The translations under genes were made by a program, and so were the position numbers. From assembly GCF_037908215.1 (NCBI RefSeq), contig NZ_JBBLZC010000010.1, positions 1 to 64,000 of the forward strand: DNA of 64,000 bases, written 5' to 3'. The notes beneath the pieces are model-generated. The model was not told the DNA's origin. It searched no databases and worked only from the letters and a program-made list of their open reading frames with translations. Below, in pieces: positions 26,253 to 35,031 of the stretch. Position 1 is the stretch's first letter, and the number at the start of each line of letters is the position of its first letter. This stretch comes from Benzoatithermus flavus. Its GTDB lineage: Bacteria; Pseudomonadota; Alphaproteobacteria; Geminicoccales; Geminicoccaceae.

Positions 26253-26281
26253 TTGACAGCCGCCTCACCCCACCTTAGATC
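26253..26281 (+). promoter_or_regulatory. sigma-70 type promoter for tRNA-Met
   Basis: Perfect -35 TTGACA, a 17-bp spacer and -10 TAGATC end 38 bp before the tRNA 5' end. Good consensus spacing; the -10 matches four of six positions. Confidence 0.6.
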
Positions 26282-26319
26282 ACGCGGGCGCCCCGGCCCG
26301 CCGGGCCGGAGCGAAGCGT

Positions 26320-26394
26320 GGCGGAGTAGCTCAGCGGTAGAGCAGGGGAATCATAATCCCTTGGTCGGGGGTTCAAATCCCTCCTCCGCTACCA
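26320..26394 (+). tRNA. tRNA-Met (CAT), elongator type
   Basis: A complete 75-nt cloverleaf with encoded CCA. Acceptor stem GGCGGAG/CTCCGCT (the first pair is G-U), D-stem GCTC/GAGC, anticodon stem GGGGA/TCCCT with loop ATCATAA (anticodon CAT), five-base variable loop and T-arm GGGGG-TTCAAAT-CCCTC. The body resembles alphaproteobacterial elongator tRNA-Met; tRNA-Ile2, which also has a CAT anticodon modified to lysidine, is less likely, and initiator tRNA is excluded by the paired first base. Confidence 0.95.
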
Positions 26395-26660
26395 GATTGA
26401 CCCTTCCATCCTCTGACGCAGCATCGGCTCGGGCTCTCAGCTGGTGAGAGCTGCCAGGCGGCCCTTGACCTACCCTGAGTCGAGAAAGCCGCTTGCAGCA
26501 CAGGCCTTCGACGGTACGGCCGATCATCCTGTCCAGCCTCAGCCCGGCCATGGCACGGGCCGACGGGCGTTCCGCCGCGCGAGCACCGGCGCAGCGGTCC
26601 GGAAGGAAAGTTCCCGCAACGGGCTGCCGGGAAGGCGTCCCACTGCGGCCCGGGTGTGCC

Positions 26661-27596
26661 TTACTCGTGCAGCTCGAGCTGCAGCCATGGCGGCGGGGCA
26701 GGGATCAGCACGGCATCGCCGGCCACGAGCGGTCCTGTAGCCGCAGCATCGGGGCCGAGCTGCTCCAACCGTAGGAGGGCGAGGCCGATGGCACCGCTAC
26801 CGGGGCCGGCCTCCTGGAGCGCCGAGCGCATCTCGCCGGCATCCCGCCCGCCGCGAAAGACGGGCGTGCCGGGCGCCGGCACCGGGCCCTCGATCCGCAC
26901 CGGAACGAGCCGCTTCTTGACGAGGCCGCGATGCTTGGTGCGCGCGGTGAGTTCCTGGCCGACGAAGCAGCCCTTCGTGAAGCTGACGCCGTGCAGCTCC
27001 TCGAAGCCACTTTCGAGCAGAATGGATTTCTCCACCACCAGATCGCGACTGCCGTCCGGCACGCCGAGCTCGAGGCGAAGGTGGTCGTAGGCCGCGAACG
27101 GGGCAGGGGCGAGCCCGTGCGCCGCCACGAAGCCGTCCAGGTCCGCGCGCGGCAGCACGACCCGCACGCCGAGCTCGGCCGTGCGGGGATCGACCGCGAG
27201 TACCGCATCGCCCTCGACCCGTGCGGCACCGGCCTGCGGCGGCAGATCGAAGATGCCTGCCGCCTCGCGGCCGAGCACGGCCAGAACCGCCTTCCCGGCG
27301 CTCGCGTCCTCGATCGCGACCTTGGCTCTCAGCCGGTACATGGAAAGACGCTGGATCAGCGCCGGCAGCCGCTCGCGCTCGCCATCGAGGAGGACAGCAC
27401 CGTCCGCGGCCTCGTGGAGCAGAAAATCGAACAAATACTTGCCCTGTGGCGTCAACAGCGCTGCATAGAGTGACCGGCTCGTTGCCAGGAGGTTAATATC
27501 GTTGCTGACGAGGCCCTGGAGGAAGCCCCGCGTGTCCTCGCCGACGAGACGGACGACACTCCGGTTCGCCAGGACGACGCAACGTGGATCGGACAT
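26661..27596 (-). CDS. ygfZ: YgfZ/GcvT-domain folate-binding protein
   Basis: 311-aa tetrahydrofolate-dependent protein used in repair or maturation of Fe-S enzymes. The signature KGCFVGQELTARTKHRG, with its conserved Cys, is diagnostic for YgfZ. The N-terminus RCVVLANRSVVRLVGEDTRG and FLQGLVSNDINLL are normal. The start at MSDPRCVV is chosen because upstream in-frame codons would run through the opposing otsB gene. It is divergent from otsB with 60 bp between them. Confidence 0.92.
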   Translation of the reverse strand: MSDPRCVVLANRSVVRLVGEDTRGFLQGLVSNDINLLATSRSLYAALLTPQGKYLFDFLLHEAADGAVLLDGERERLPALIQRLSMYRLRAKVAIEDASAGKAVLAVLGREAAGIFDLPPQAGAARVEGDAVLAVDPRTAELGVRVVLPRADLDGFVAAHGLAPAPFAAYDHLRLELGVPDGSRDLVVEKSILLESGFEELHGVSFTKGCFVGQELTARTKHRGLVKKRLVPVRIEGPVPAPGTPVFRGGRDAGEMRSALQEAGPGSGAIGLALLRLEQLGPDAAATGPLVAGDAVLIPAPPPWLQLELHE

Positions 27597-27656
27597 GGTG
27601 AAGGGCTCGCTTTCGCATCTGATGGGGCACTTCCGAAATCTGGGTGAACGACGAGG

Positions 27657-28412
27657 ATGAACAAGCCTCTTCTTCCCGAACCGCCGCCGCTCGACCTCGA
27701 TCGCAGCGCCCTGTTCCTCGACTACGACGGCACGCTGGTCGGGATAGCCCCCACACCGGCCGAGGCGCGCGCCGACGACGAGCTGCGCGATCTCCTCCGC
27801 GATCTCCTCGTCCGGCTGAATGGTGCCGTGGCGATCATCAGCGGCCGGCGCGTAGCCGACATCGACCATTTCCTGGCGCCGCTCAGGCTGACCGTCGCCG
27901 GCCTGCACGGGCTCGAGCTGCGGCGTCACGACGGCAGCCTCGTGCAATGCGCGGCTGCGGACGATTCCCTCGAGCGGGTCCGTGCCGCCTTCCGTTCGTT
28001 CGTCGCGCGCAATCCCGGAACTCTCTTGGAAGACAAGCGTTTAACGGTGGCGCTCCACTACCGGCTGGCGCCTTCCGCGGCCGAGGAGGCGGCAGTGCTC
28101 GCTGCCAGGCTCGCGGAGGAGAGCGGGGGGACGCTCCGCCTGCAGCAGGGGAAGATGGTCGTGGAGCTGCTTCCCGCCGGCAGGGACAAAGGACGCGCCA
28201 TCGAGGATCTGCTGGCGCTGCCCGAATTCGCCGGCCGTGACCCGGTGTTCGTCGGCGACGACGTGACCGACGAGGCCGGCTTTCTGGTCGTCAATCGACG
28301 GGGGGGAATCAGTGTACGCGTGGGAGCAGCCGATCATCCGACCGAAGCTCGCCGATGCCTCGCCGATATCGGCGCGCTCCGCCGATGGCTCCATGCTTCG
28401 CTCGCCCGCTAA
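27657..28412 (+). CDS. otsB: trehalose-6-phosphate phosphatase
   Basis: 251-aa HAD-family phosphatase that releases trehalose from trehalose 6-phosphate. The catalytic motif is LFLDYDGTLVGIAPTP (nucleophile Asp then Asp), motif II is IISGRR, and motif IV is FVGDDVTDEAGF. Substrate-cap features GLHGLELRRHDG and GKMVVELLPAGRDKGRAI are present. It precedes otsA and overlaps its likely start by 20 nt, so trehalose synthesis is a two-gene unit, usually for osmotic or desiccation stress. Confidence 0.95.
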   Translation: MNKPLLPEPPPLDLDRSALFLDYDGTLVGIAPTPAEARADDELRDLLRDLLVRLNGAVAIISGRRVADIDHFLAPLRLTVAGLHGLELRRHDGSLVQCAAADDSLERVRAAFRSFVARNPGTLLEDKRLTVALHYRLAPSAAEEAAVLAARLAEESGGTLRLQQGKMVVELLPAGRDKGRAIEDLLALPEFAGRDPVFVGDDVTDEAGFLVVNRRGGISVRVGAADHPTEARRCLADIGALRRWLHASLAR

Positions 28413-29865
28413 AGTGCCGGTTGCTCGCGGCAGCTCGGCCCGGGCCGGCGATGGCAAGTCGGGGCAGAAGGAGCGCGGCGGACGCCTCGTCGTCGCCTCC
28501 AACCGGGTCTCGGTCCCGACCGGTCGTCAGGCCGCTTCGGCCGGTGGGCTCGCGGTCGGCGTGCAGGCCGCACTCCGCGATCACGGCGGCATCTGGTTCG
28601 GCTGGAGCGGCGAGCTCGTCACCGATCCGGCCGAGCGGCAGGTGCGCACGGTGGAGAAGGACGGCATCACCTACGTGCTGATCGATCTGACCAGGACGGA
28701 GCACCGTGCCTATTACGGCGGGATGGCCAACCGCACGCTCTGGCCGCTCCTGCATTACCGGATCGATCTCACCACGTGCGAGCACGAGTGGTACCGGACC
28801 TACGCCGCGGTCAACCGGCTGTTCGCCGAGACGCTGATGGAGCGGCTCCGGCCCGAGGACCGGGTCTGGGTTCAGGACTTTCATCTCATTCCACTCGGCC
28901 GGGAGCTGCGGCGGCTGGGCTTTGCCGGCCGGCTCGGCTTCTTCCTGCACGTGCCGTTCCCGCCCGCGCAGATCTTCCTGACCTTGCCCTGGCATCACGA
29001 GCTCGGCCAGGATCTGTGCGCCTACGATGTGGCCGGCTTCCAGACGCCGACGGATCGAGACCATTTCGTCGACTACGCCCGGCGCGAGCTCGGGGCCGAG
29101 GTCCTGGCCGAAGACCGGTTCCGGCGCGAGGGTCGGACCATCGAGGTCGAGGCGGTGCCGATCGGGGTCGACGTGCGCGAGGTGGAGCGGCTGACCCAGT
29201 CGGCCGAGGCGCGGCGGCAGCGCGACGCGCTGCAGGCGAGCCTGGATGGTCGGGCGCTCATCATCGGCGTCGACCGGCTGGACTACAGCAAGGGCATCGT
29301 GGAAAGGCTGCGCGGCTATCTTTCCTTGCTCGCGGACTATCCGCAGCATCGCCGCAAGGTGGTGCTGATGCAGATCTCGGCGCCCAGCCGGGAGGACCTG
29401 CCGGAATATCGCGACATGCGCCGGACCATCGAGCGGCTGGTCGGGCACATCGTCGGCCGCTACGCCGAGGCGGACTGGATTCCGCTGCGCTATCTCAACC
29501 GCACGCATTCCCGTCGCACGCTGGCAGGCTTCTACCGGCTCGCCCGGGTGGGGCTGGTCACACCTCTGCGCGATGGCCTCAACCTCGTGGCCGAGGAGTT
29601 CGTCGTGGCCCAGGACCCGAACGATCCGGGTGTGCTGGTCCTCTCGCGCTTCGCCGGTGCCGCCGCTTATCTCGACGGCGCTCTCGTCGTGAACCCGTAC
29701 GACGTCGGCGCCGTGGCCGAAGCGCTCGACCGTGCGCTCACCATGACGCTCGAGGAGCGCCAGGAACGGCACCGCCGGCTGCTCGCTGCGGTACGCGCCA
29801 ATGACGTCGCGGCGTGGCGCCGGCGATACCTCGCGGCGCTCGAAGGGGAGCACGAGACTTCCTGA
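28393..29865 (+). CDS. otsA: trehalose-6-phosphate synthase
   Basis: 490-aa GT20 glycosyltransferase that joins glucose from UDP-glucose to glucose 6-phosphate. Motifs are VVASNRVSVP, IWFGWSGEL, VQDFHLIPLGRELRR, GFFLHVPFPPAQIF, GVDRLDYSKGI and the C-terminal nucleotide-sugar site DGLNLVAEEFVVAQ. The first 35 or so residues (Ala/Arg/Lys/Gly-rich) before RLVVASNR are not conserved and the exact start is uncertain; an ATG 27 codons upstream and a GTG at 28414 are alternatives. Confidence 0.95.
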   Translation: MLRSPAKVPVARGSSARAGDGKSGQKERGGRLVVASNRVSVPTGRQAASAGGLAVGVQAALRDHGGIWFGWSGELVTDPAERQVRTVEKDGITYVLIDLTRTEHRAYYGGMANRTLWPLLHYRIDLTTCEHEWYRTYAAVNRLFAETLMERLRPEDRVWVQDFHLIPLGRELRRLGFAGRLGFFLHVPFPPAQIFLTLPWHHELGQDLCAYDVAGFQTPTDRDHFVDYARRELGAEVLAEDRFRREGRTIEVEAVPIGVDVREVERLTQSAEARRQRDALQASLDGRALIIGVDRLDYSKGIVERLRGYLSLLADYPQHRRKVVLMQISAPSREDLPEYRDMRRTIERLVGHIVGRYAEADWIPLRYLNRTHSRRTLAGFYRLARVGLVTPLRDGLNLVAEEFVVAQDPNDPGVLVLSRFAGAAAYLDGALVVNPYDVGAVAEALDRALTMTLEERQERHRRLLAAVRANDVAAWRRRYLAALEGEHETS

Positions 29866-29944
29866 TGGAGGTGCAGTCGAATATCGAATAATGTACGTTA
29901 TGGAAAATACCTGCTGTTCCACCGCGCCGATGCGCGGAGTCGGC

Positions 29945-29991
29945 TTGCCGTATGTCGCTTGCAGGTTACACTCGGGCACGCCGTGCCCGAG
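29945..29991 (+). promoter_or_regulatory. promoter-like element with a perfect 21-bp palindrome over the start region
   Basis: TTGCCG, 16 bp, TACACT form a -35/-10 pair. They run into CTCGGGCACG-C-CGTGCCCGAG (29971-29991), a perfect 10-bp-arm inverted repeat ending 14 bp before the next ATG. It could be an operator or a 5' RNA hairpin that covers the ribosome site. No T-run follows, so a terminator for otsBA is less likely. Confidence 0.45.
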
Positions 29992-30005
29992 ATGGTGAGG
30001 CAAGC

Positions 30006-30494
30006 ATGCTCCGCTCCGCTTTTGCCGCCTTCGCTCTGCTCGGTTCCGCTGCTCCGGCGCTGGCGTGGTCGGAACCGGCATGCATGCGGCTCGAGCAAGG
30101 ACAGCCCTTGTGCGCCGTGACCGCATGGTACGATCTCGCCGGCCGGGCCGGCCGGCTCAAGATCATGCTGGCGGACGGCGAGTTCTACCTTCTGGTCCAG
30201 AACGATGCCTGGCGCCTACCCGAGGGCGCCATCACGGTGCTAGCGCACGTGGACGACCAGCCGCCGATCGAGCGGCAGGCGCAGGCGCGAGACGACGGGG
30301 TTCTGATCACGCTGCTCGAGGGCGACCTGCACGCGCTCGCCAACGGACAGAGCATCACGCTCGCCATGCCGCAGGCCGAGATCACCTATCCGCTCGCGGG
30401 CTCCCTCAAGGCGCTCGATGCGCTTCTCGCGAGTTACGCCGCGTTCGCGGCCGGAGCCGCCCACGACATGCCGACGGCCGAGACAAAAGGCTGA
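30006..30494 (+). CDS. hypothetical periplasmic protein
   Basis: 162 aa. Signal peptide MLRSAFAAFALLGSAAPALA with cleavage before WSEP; two Cys in the mature N-terminus (EPACMRLEQGQPLCAV) could form a disulfide. The remainder (GRLKIMLADGEFYLLVQNDA, RQAQARDDGVLITLLEGDLH, LALASYAAFAAG-type end) looks like a small beta-rich domain similar to invasion-associated-B/DUF-type periplasmic proteins, but I do not recognise a named family. The start is the ATG after a weak AGG; an ATG 18 codons upstream would add residues before the signal. Confidence 0.65.
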   Translation: MLRSAFAAFALLGSAAPALAWSEPACMRLEQGQPLCAVTAWYDLAGRAGRLKIMLADGEFYLLVQNDAWRLPEGAITVLAHVDDQPPIERQAQARDDGVLITLLEGDLHALANGQSITLAMPQAEITYPLAGSLKALDALLASYAAFAAGAAHDMPTAETKG

Positions 30495-30634
30495 GTAGCA
30501 CTCTCCCGTGCATTGACAAGCTGCTCCGTGGGGTGCAACCCGTGCCAGCCCCGCCATGATCCCGGCATCTCGTCTTCAACACAGGAGCCCTGCGCGAGAA
30601 TGACCTCGACCACGGCCCTTCGGGGACGCTGCTG

Positions 30635-31876
30635 ATGGCCCGGGCGGCGTCGGTCCCGATGCACGCGAGACGCCCCTTCGCCTTGGCGCGCCGGGTGATG
30701 ACCTCGGCGAGCCTGCAGGCCAGCGCGCTCTCCGCAGCGCTCGGCGGCCTGTTCGCGCTGGCCAACCTGCTGCTGGCGCGGACCCTGTCCGTGAGCGATT
30801 TCGCCGACGTCACCCTCGCGGTCACGGCGGTGATGCTGGGCCAGACCTTGGGGCCGCTCGGCCAGGAGCGGGTCGTGGTGCGCCACGACCTGCCGGCGAC
30901 ACCGGCGCTTCTTCGGCGCGGCATCGCGAGCGCCGTGCTGGTGGCCGTCGCTCTCGCTATGGTGGCGCTCCTCGCCTACGACATGACGCCCGGCATCGTG
31001 GCGCTGATCGTTCCGGGCGCGGTCGCCGGTAGCCTGACGCTCCTGGCCTCGGCACGGCTGCAGAGCGAGCGCCGGTTCCTTCTCTCGACGATGATCTCGC
31101 AGGGTGCGGGCCTGCCTCTGCTGGCGGCCGCGTTTTCGGCGCTGCTCGCGGGCGGCATCGACCCCAGGTCCGTGCTCGTGCTGTTCGTGCTGGGCCTCAT
31201 GGGCCTTGCCGCCTGGAGCTGGGCCTATCTCCTGTCCCGGCCGCCCTCCGCCACGGCCGTGCCGTTCCACTGGCGGGAAGCGCTCGCGATCACGGGCATC
31301 AGCGGGCTCGCCATCCTGTTCTTCAACCTCGAGCGGCTCGCGATCCCGCTTCTGCTGCCAGGCCAGGACCTCGCGCATTTCGCGGTTCTCGCCGCCATCG
31401 TCATCGCTCCTTTCCGGATGCTTCAGTTCGGCGTCGGGCGCACCCTGGTTCCGCATCTGCGCGATGCCGCGACGGCGGCGGAACGACGGCGGCTCCTGCT
31501 TCACGAAGCGCTTCTCGTCGGCGGCATCGCACTGCTCGCGGGGGTGATCCTGGCGTTCGCGACCCCATGGGTCGAGGCGTGGGTGCTGGGCGGCAAGTAT
31601 GCGACCCCGCCTCTCCTCCTTGCCGTCGTGATCCTGGCCGGACTCGGCAAGCTCTTCGGCGCCTTCGCCCATGCCGCGATGCAGGGGCTCGCGAGCGAGC
31701 GGACGATCTGGCTCGGTAACTTCGTCGGCTGGGCGTGCCTCGGGCTCGCCGTCGTCGCCGGGATCATGGGCGCGCATTGGGGCCTCGCGGGCCTGGTCGC
31801 CGGCACCACGGCAGGCGCCTTCTGCCAAGCCGGCCTGATGCTCTGCCTCGTGACCCCGCAGCTCCGCGGCCGCTGA
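30635..31876 (+). CDS. polysaccharide flippase-like membrane protein (MOP superfamily)
   Basis: 413 aa with about twelve hydrophobic helices and few charged loops, for example ALGGLFALANLLLARTLSVS, VALIVPGAVAGSLTLLASAR, ITGISGLAILFFNLERLAIP and ALLAGVILAFATPWVEAWVL. The pattern LLARTLSVSDFADVTLAVTA near the N-terminus is typical of Wzx/oligosaccharide flippases. No glycosyltransferase or polymerase gene lies nearby, so the lipid-linked substrate is unknown. Start could also be Met9 or Met22. It converges with aapP, 14 bp apart. Confidence 0.8.
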   Translation: MARAASVPMHARRPFALARRVMTSASLQASALSAALGGLFALANLLLARTLSVSDFADVTLAVTAVMLGQTLGPLGQERVVVRHDLPATPALLRRGIASAVLVAVALAMVALLAYDMTPGIVALIVPGAVAGSLTLLASARLQSERRFLLSTMISQGAGLPLLAAAFSALLAGGIDPRSVLVLFVLGLMGLAAWSWAYLLSRPPSATAVPFHWREALAITGISGLAILFFNLERLAIPLLLPGQDLAHFAVLAAIVIAPFRMLQFGVGRTLVPHLRDAATAAERRRLLLHEALLVGGIALLAGVILAFATPWVEAWVLGGKYATPPLLLAVVILAGLGKLFGAFAHAAMQGLASERTIWLGNFVGWACLGLAVVAGIMGAHWGLAGLVAGTTAGAFCQAGLMLCLVTPQLRGR

Positions 31877-31890
31877 CGTCCGCGTGGTCG

Positions 31891-32649
31891 TCAGTGCGAG
31901 AGGATCTGGCTCAAGAACAGCTTGGTGCGATCGGACTTGGGATTGGTGAAGAACTCGGAAGGCGGCGCCATCTCGACGATCTCGCCGCGGTCCATGAACA
32001 CGACGAAGTCGGCGACCGACTTGGCGAAGCCCATCTCGTGGGTCACGCACATCATGGTCATGCCCTCGCGCGCGAGCTGGACCATGACGTCGAGCACCTC
32101 CTTCACCATCTCGGGATCGAGCGCGGAAGTCGGCTCGTCGAACAGCATGATCTTGGGCTTCATGCAGAGCGCCCGTGCGATCGCTACGCGCTGCTGCTGC
32201 CCGCCCGAGAGCTGGCCCGGATACTTGTGTGCCTGCTCGGGGATCTTGACCCGCTCGAGATAGAACATCGCCGTCTCCTCGGCCTCCTTCTTCGGGATGC
32301 CGCGGACCCAGATCGGCGCGAGCGTCAGATTCTCGAGCACGGTGAGGTGCGGGAACAGGTTGAAGTGCTGGAACACCATCCCGACCTCGCGGCGGATGGC
32401 TTCGATGTTCTTGACGTCGTTGGTGAGCTCGATGCCGTCCACGACGATGTGGCCGCGCTGGTGCTCCTCGAGGCGGTTGATGCAGCGGATCATGGTCGAC
32501 TTGCCCGAGCCCGAGGGCCCGCACACCACGACCTTCTGTCCCTTCATCACCTCGAGATTGATGTTCTTGAGGACGTGGAACTCGCCGTACCACTTGTGGA
32601 CGTCGCGCAGCACGATGCTGGGTGCGCTGTCGTTCCGAGTCTGGTTCAT
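31891..32649 (-). CDS. aapP: general L-amino acid ABC transporter ATP-binding protein
   Basis: 252-aa ATPase of a polar amino acid importer. Walker A is GPSGSGKST, signature LSGGQQQRVAIARAL, Walker B IMLFDEPTSALDPEM and the switch VTHEMGFAKSVADF. The N-terminus VLRDVHKWYGEFHVLKNINL is the usual one for AapP/GlnQ. It is last in aapJQMP, 19 bp after aapM. Confidence 0.95.
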   Translation of the reverse strand: MNQTRNDSAPSIVLRDVHKWYGEFHVLKNINLEVMKGQKVVVCGPSGSGKSTMIRCINRLEEHQRGHIVVDGIELTNDVKNIEAIRREVGMVFQHFNLFPHLTVLENLTLAPIWVRGIPKKEAEETAMFYLERVKIPEQAHKYPGQLSGGQQQRVAIARALCMKPKIMLFDEPTSALDPEMVKEVLDVMVQLAREGMTMMCVTHEMGFAKSVADFVVFMDRGEIVEMAPPSEFFTNPKSDRTKLFLSQILSH

Positions 32650-32668
32650 GTTTCCCCTCGCCCCGCCT

Positions 32669-33763
32669 TCAGTGCCGATGGCCCGTGTGCAGCCGCCGTT
32701 CGAGGCGCTGGCTGTAGCGGGACATGGCGAAGCAGAAGATCCAGAAGCCGAAGGCGGCGAAGATGTAGCTCTCGATGTCGTGGCCGAGCCATTCCTTGCT
32801 GGTGACGATCAGCCGCGAGATGCCCAAGAGATCGTAGAGGCCCATGATGAAGACGAGCGAGGTGTCCTTGAACAGGGAGATGAAGGAGTTGACGATCCCC
32901 GGGATCACGAGCCGGAGCGCCTGCGGCAGGATGACGAGCCGCATGCTCTGCCAGTAGGTGAGGCCCAGGGCGCTCGCCGCCTCGTACTGGCCCTTGGGCA
33001 GCGCCTGGAGGCCGCCGCGGATCACCTCGGCCATGTAGGCACCGGAGAACAGCGACACGCCGACGAGGGCCCGCATCAGCTTGTCGATGCTCCAGCCCGG
33101 CGGCAGGAACAAAGGCAGCATGACCGAGGCCATGAACAGCACGGTGACGAGCGGCACGCCGCGGACGAGCTCGATGAAGGCGACGCAGAGCGCCCGGATC
33201 ACGGGCATGGTCGAGCGCCGCCCCAGCGCCAGCGCGATGCCGATCGGAAACGAGGCGACGATGCCGACGATCGAGATGATGAGGGTCAGGAACAGGCCGC
33301 CCCACAACGGCGTGTCGATCACGGGCTGGATCGGTCCGCCGCCCTCGAACAGCCAGGACGCGACGTAGGGATAGATCACCATGAAGGCGACGCCGTAGAG
33401 GACCTTGTGCGGGAAGCGCCGCACCGCGAGCGGCACGCAGCCCAGGATCAGGAGCAGGCCGCCCGCGAAGATCCGCCAGTACTGATCGACCGGGTAAAGG
33501 CCGAACAGGTACTGGTGGAAGCGGTCGCGCACGATGCCCCAGCAGGCGCCGTCGGCCGGACACAGGTCGCGGTTGGGGGCGGTGAAGCTCGCGTCCACCA
33601 CGCCCCAGCGCACGAGCGGCGGGACGATCCAGAGCAGGAAGAGCGCGATCAGGATCGTGAGCGCTACGTCGAACGGCGTGGCGAACAGGTTCCGCCGGGT
33701 CCAGCCGATCGGACCGGGACGCTCGGCGACCGGCGGGGCCAGGGACAGGGACTCGGTTGCCAT
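32669..33763 (-). CDS. aapM: general L-amino acid ABC transporter permease
   Basis: 364-aa permease. An AapM-type long N-terminal region with an inserted periplasmic segment (CPADGACWGIVRDRFHQYLF) precedes the HisMQ core. The EAA loop is GLQALPKGQYEAASALGLTY, followed by the canonical ILPQALRLVIPGIVNSFISL and FKDTSLVFIMG. It starts 3 bp after aapQ ends and forms the channel with AapQ. Confidence 0.94.
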   Translation of the reverse strand: MATESLSLAPPVAERPGPIGWTRRNLFATPFDVALTILIALFLLWIVPPLVRWGVVDASFTAPNRDLCPADGACWGIVRDRFHQYLFGLYPVDQYWRIFAGGLLLILGCVPLAVRRFPHKVLYGVAFMVIYPYVASWLFEGGGPIQPVIDTPLWGGLFLTLIISIVGIVASFPIGIALALGRRSTMPVIRALCVAFIELVRGVPLVTVLFMASVMLPLFLPPGWSIDKLMRALVGVSLFSGAYMAEVIRGGLQALPKGQYEAASALGLTYWQSMRLVILPQALRLVIPGIVNSFISLFKDTSLVFIMGLYDLLGISRLIVTSKEWLGHDIESYIFAAFGFWIFCFAMSRYSQRLERRLHTGHRH

Positions 33764-33766
33764 GGC

Positions 33767-34948
33767 TCAGCGCTCCACCAGCGCCATGCGCGCGTTGTAC
33801 CAGTTCATGAACACGGAAGTGAGCAGGCTCAAGACGAGATAGACCCCCATCGTGATCGCGACCACCTCGACCGCCTGCCCGGTCTGGTTGTTGATGGTGC
33901 CGGCGATGTTGAAGAAATCGGGATAGCCGATCGCGACCGCGAGCGAGCTGTTCTTGGTGAGGTTGAGGTACTGGTTGGTCTGGGGTGGGATGATCACCCG
34001 AAGGGCCTGCGGCACCACGATGAGGCGGAGCGTGCGGCCGCGGCTGAGGCCCAAGGAGAGCGCCGCCTCCCACTGGCCCTTGCTCACCGAGAGGATGCCC
34101 GAGCGCACGATCTCGGCGATGAAGCTGCCGGTATAGATGGCGAGGCCCACGACCAGGGCCACGAACTCGGGCTGAACGACGAGCCCGCCGCTCGGGCGGA
34201 ACCGGCCCATCTGCGGGTAGTCGAAGGCGAGCGGCCGGCCAGTGAGGAAATAGCCCGCCGGGATCAGGAGCAGAAGGCCGATGACGATCGGGGTCGTCGG
34301 CAGCGCGTGTCCGGTGAGCTCGCGGCGGCGGGTCGAGAGCTTCATGACGACCGGAATCGCAAGGAGCGCCAGAACGACGATCGCGACCCAGAGCCAAAAG
34401 CCTGGCTGCGGCAGCGGCCGGGGCAGGAACAGGCCGCCCGTGTTGAGCAGGATGGCATCGAACAGCGTGGCGCTCTCGCGCGGCTGCGGCAGGGCGTGGA
34501 CGATGATCGCGTAATAGAGGAGGAGCTGCAGAAGCAGCGGGATGTTGCGGACCACCTCGATGTAGACGGTGGCGAGGCTGGAGACGAGCCAGTTGTGGGA
34601 GAGCCTGGCGATGCCCATCAGAAAGCCGATGATGGTGGCGAGGACGATGCCCAGGATCGCCACGATGATCGTGTTGATGAAGCCGACCAGGAACGCCCGG
34701 CCGAAGGTCGACTGCGCGCTGTAGTCGATCAGATGCTGGCCGATGTCGAAGCCGGACGGCCGGGCGAGGAAGCCGAAGCCGCTGGCGACACCCAGACGGG
34801 CGAGGTTCAAGAGCGTGTTGTGGATCAGGATGGCGGTGCCGCCGACGACGAACAGCACTACCAGAAGCTGATAGAACAACGCACGGATGCGGGGATCCCG
34901 GTAGAACGGGACCCGCGGAACTTCGCTCGTCGCCAACTCGGACCGCAT
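33767..34948 (-). CDS. aapQ: general L-amino acid ABC transporter permease
   Basis: 393-aa permease. It has the AapQ N-terminus (FYRDPRIRALFYQLLVVLFV), the conserved FGFLARPSGFDIGQHLIDYS, and the C-terminal core with EAA loop GILSVSKGQWEAALSLGLSR and VPQALRVIIPPQTNQYLNLT. It lies downstream of aapJ beyond an inverted repeat and immediately before aapM. Confidence 0.94.
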   Translation of the reverse strand: MRSELATSEVPRVPFYRDPRIRALFYQLLVVLFVVGGTAILIHNTLLNLARLGVASGFGFLARPSGFDIGQHLIDYSAQSTFGRAFLVGFINTIIVAILGIVLATIIGFLMGIARLSHNWLVSSLATVYIEVVRNIPLLLQLLLYYAIIVHALPQPRESATLFDAILLNTGGLFLPRPLPQPGFWLWVAIVVLALLAIPVVMKLSTRRRELTGHALPTTPIVIGLLLLIPAGYFLTGRPLAFDYPQMGRFRPSGGLVVQPEFVALVVGLAIYTGSFIAEIVRSGILSVSKGQWEAALSLGLSRGRTLRLIVVPQALRVIIPPQTNQYLNLTKNSSLAVAIGYPDFFNIAGTINNQTGQAVEVVAITMGVYLVLSLLTSVFMNWYNARMALVER

Positions 34949-34993
34949 CAGCGGACTGCCTCCTCCGATCGCTCTCCTCCCCGAGGTGCTCGC

Positions 34994-35024
34994 CGGGCGG
35001 GCGGCCCCGAGGACCGCCCGCCCG
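34994..35024. repeat. 11-bp perfect inverted repeat between aapJ and aapQ
   Basis: CGGGCGGGCGG and CCGCCCGCCCG with a 9-bp spacer, starting 8 nt after the aapJ stop. Without a T-run it probably protects the aapJ message 3' end or causes partial termination, giving more binding protein than permease. Confidence 0.7.
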
Positions 35025-35031
35025 ATCCGTC

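Noticed and set aside
26320..26394. tRNA-Met as an integration site
   Set aside because: No integrase gene, no direct repeat of the tRNA 3' end and no island-like genes were seen downstream.
26351..26551. Minus-strand ORF ending in a string like VAEEGFEPPTKGL
   Set aside because: This is the well-known false translation of a tRNA gene read backwards; it lies over tRNA-Met.
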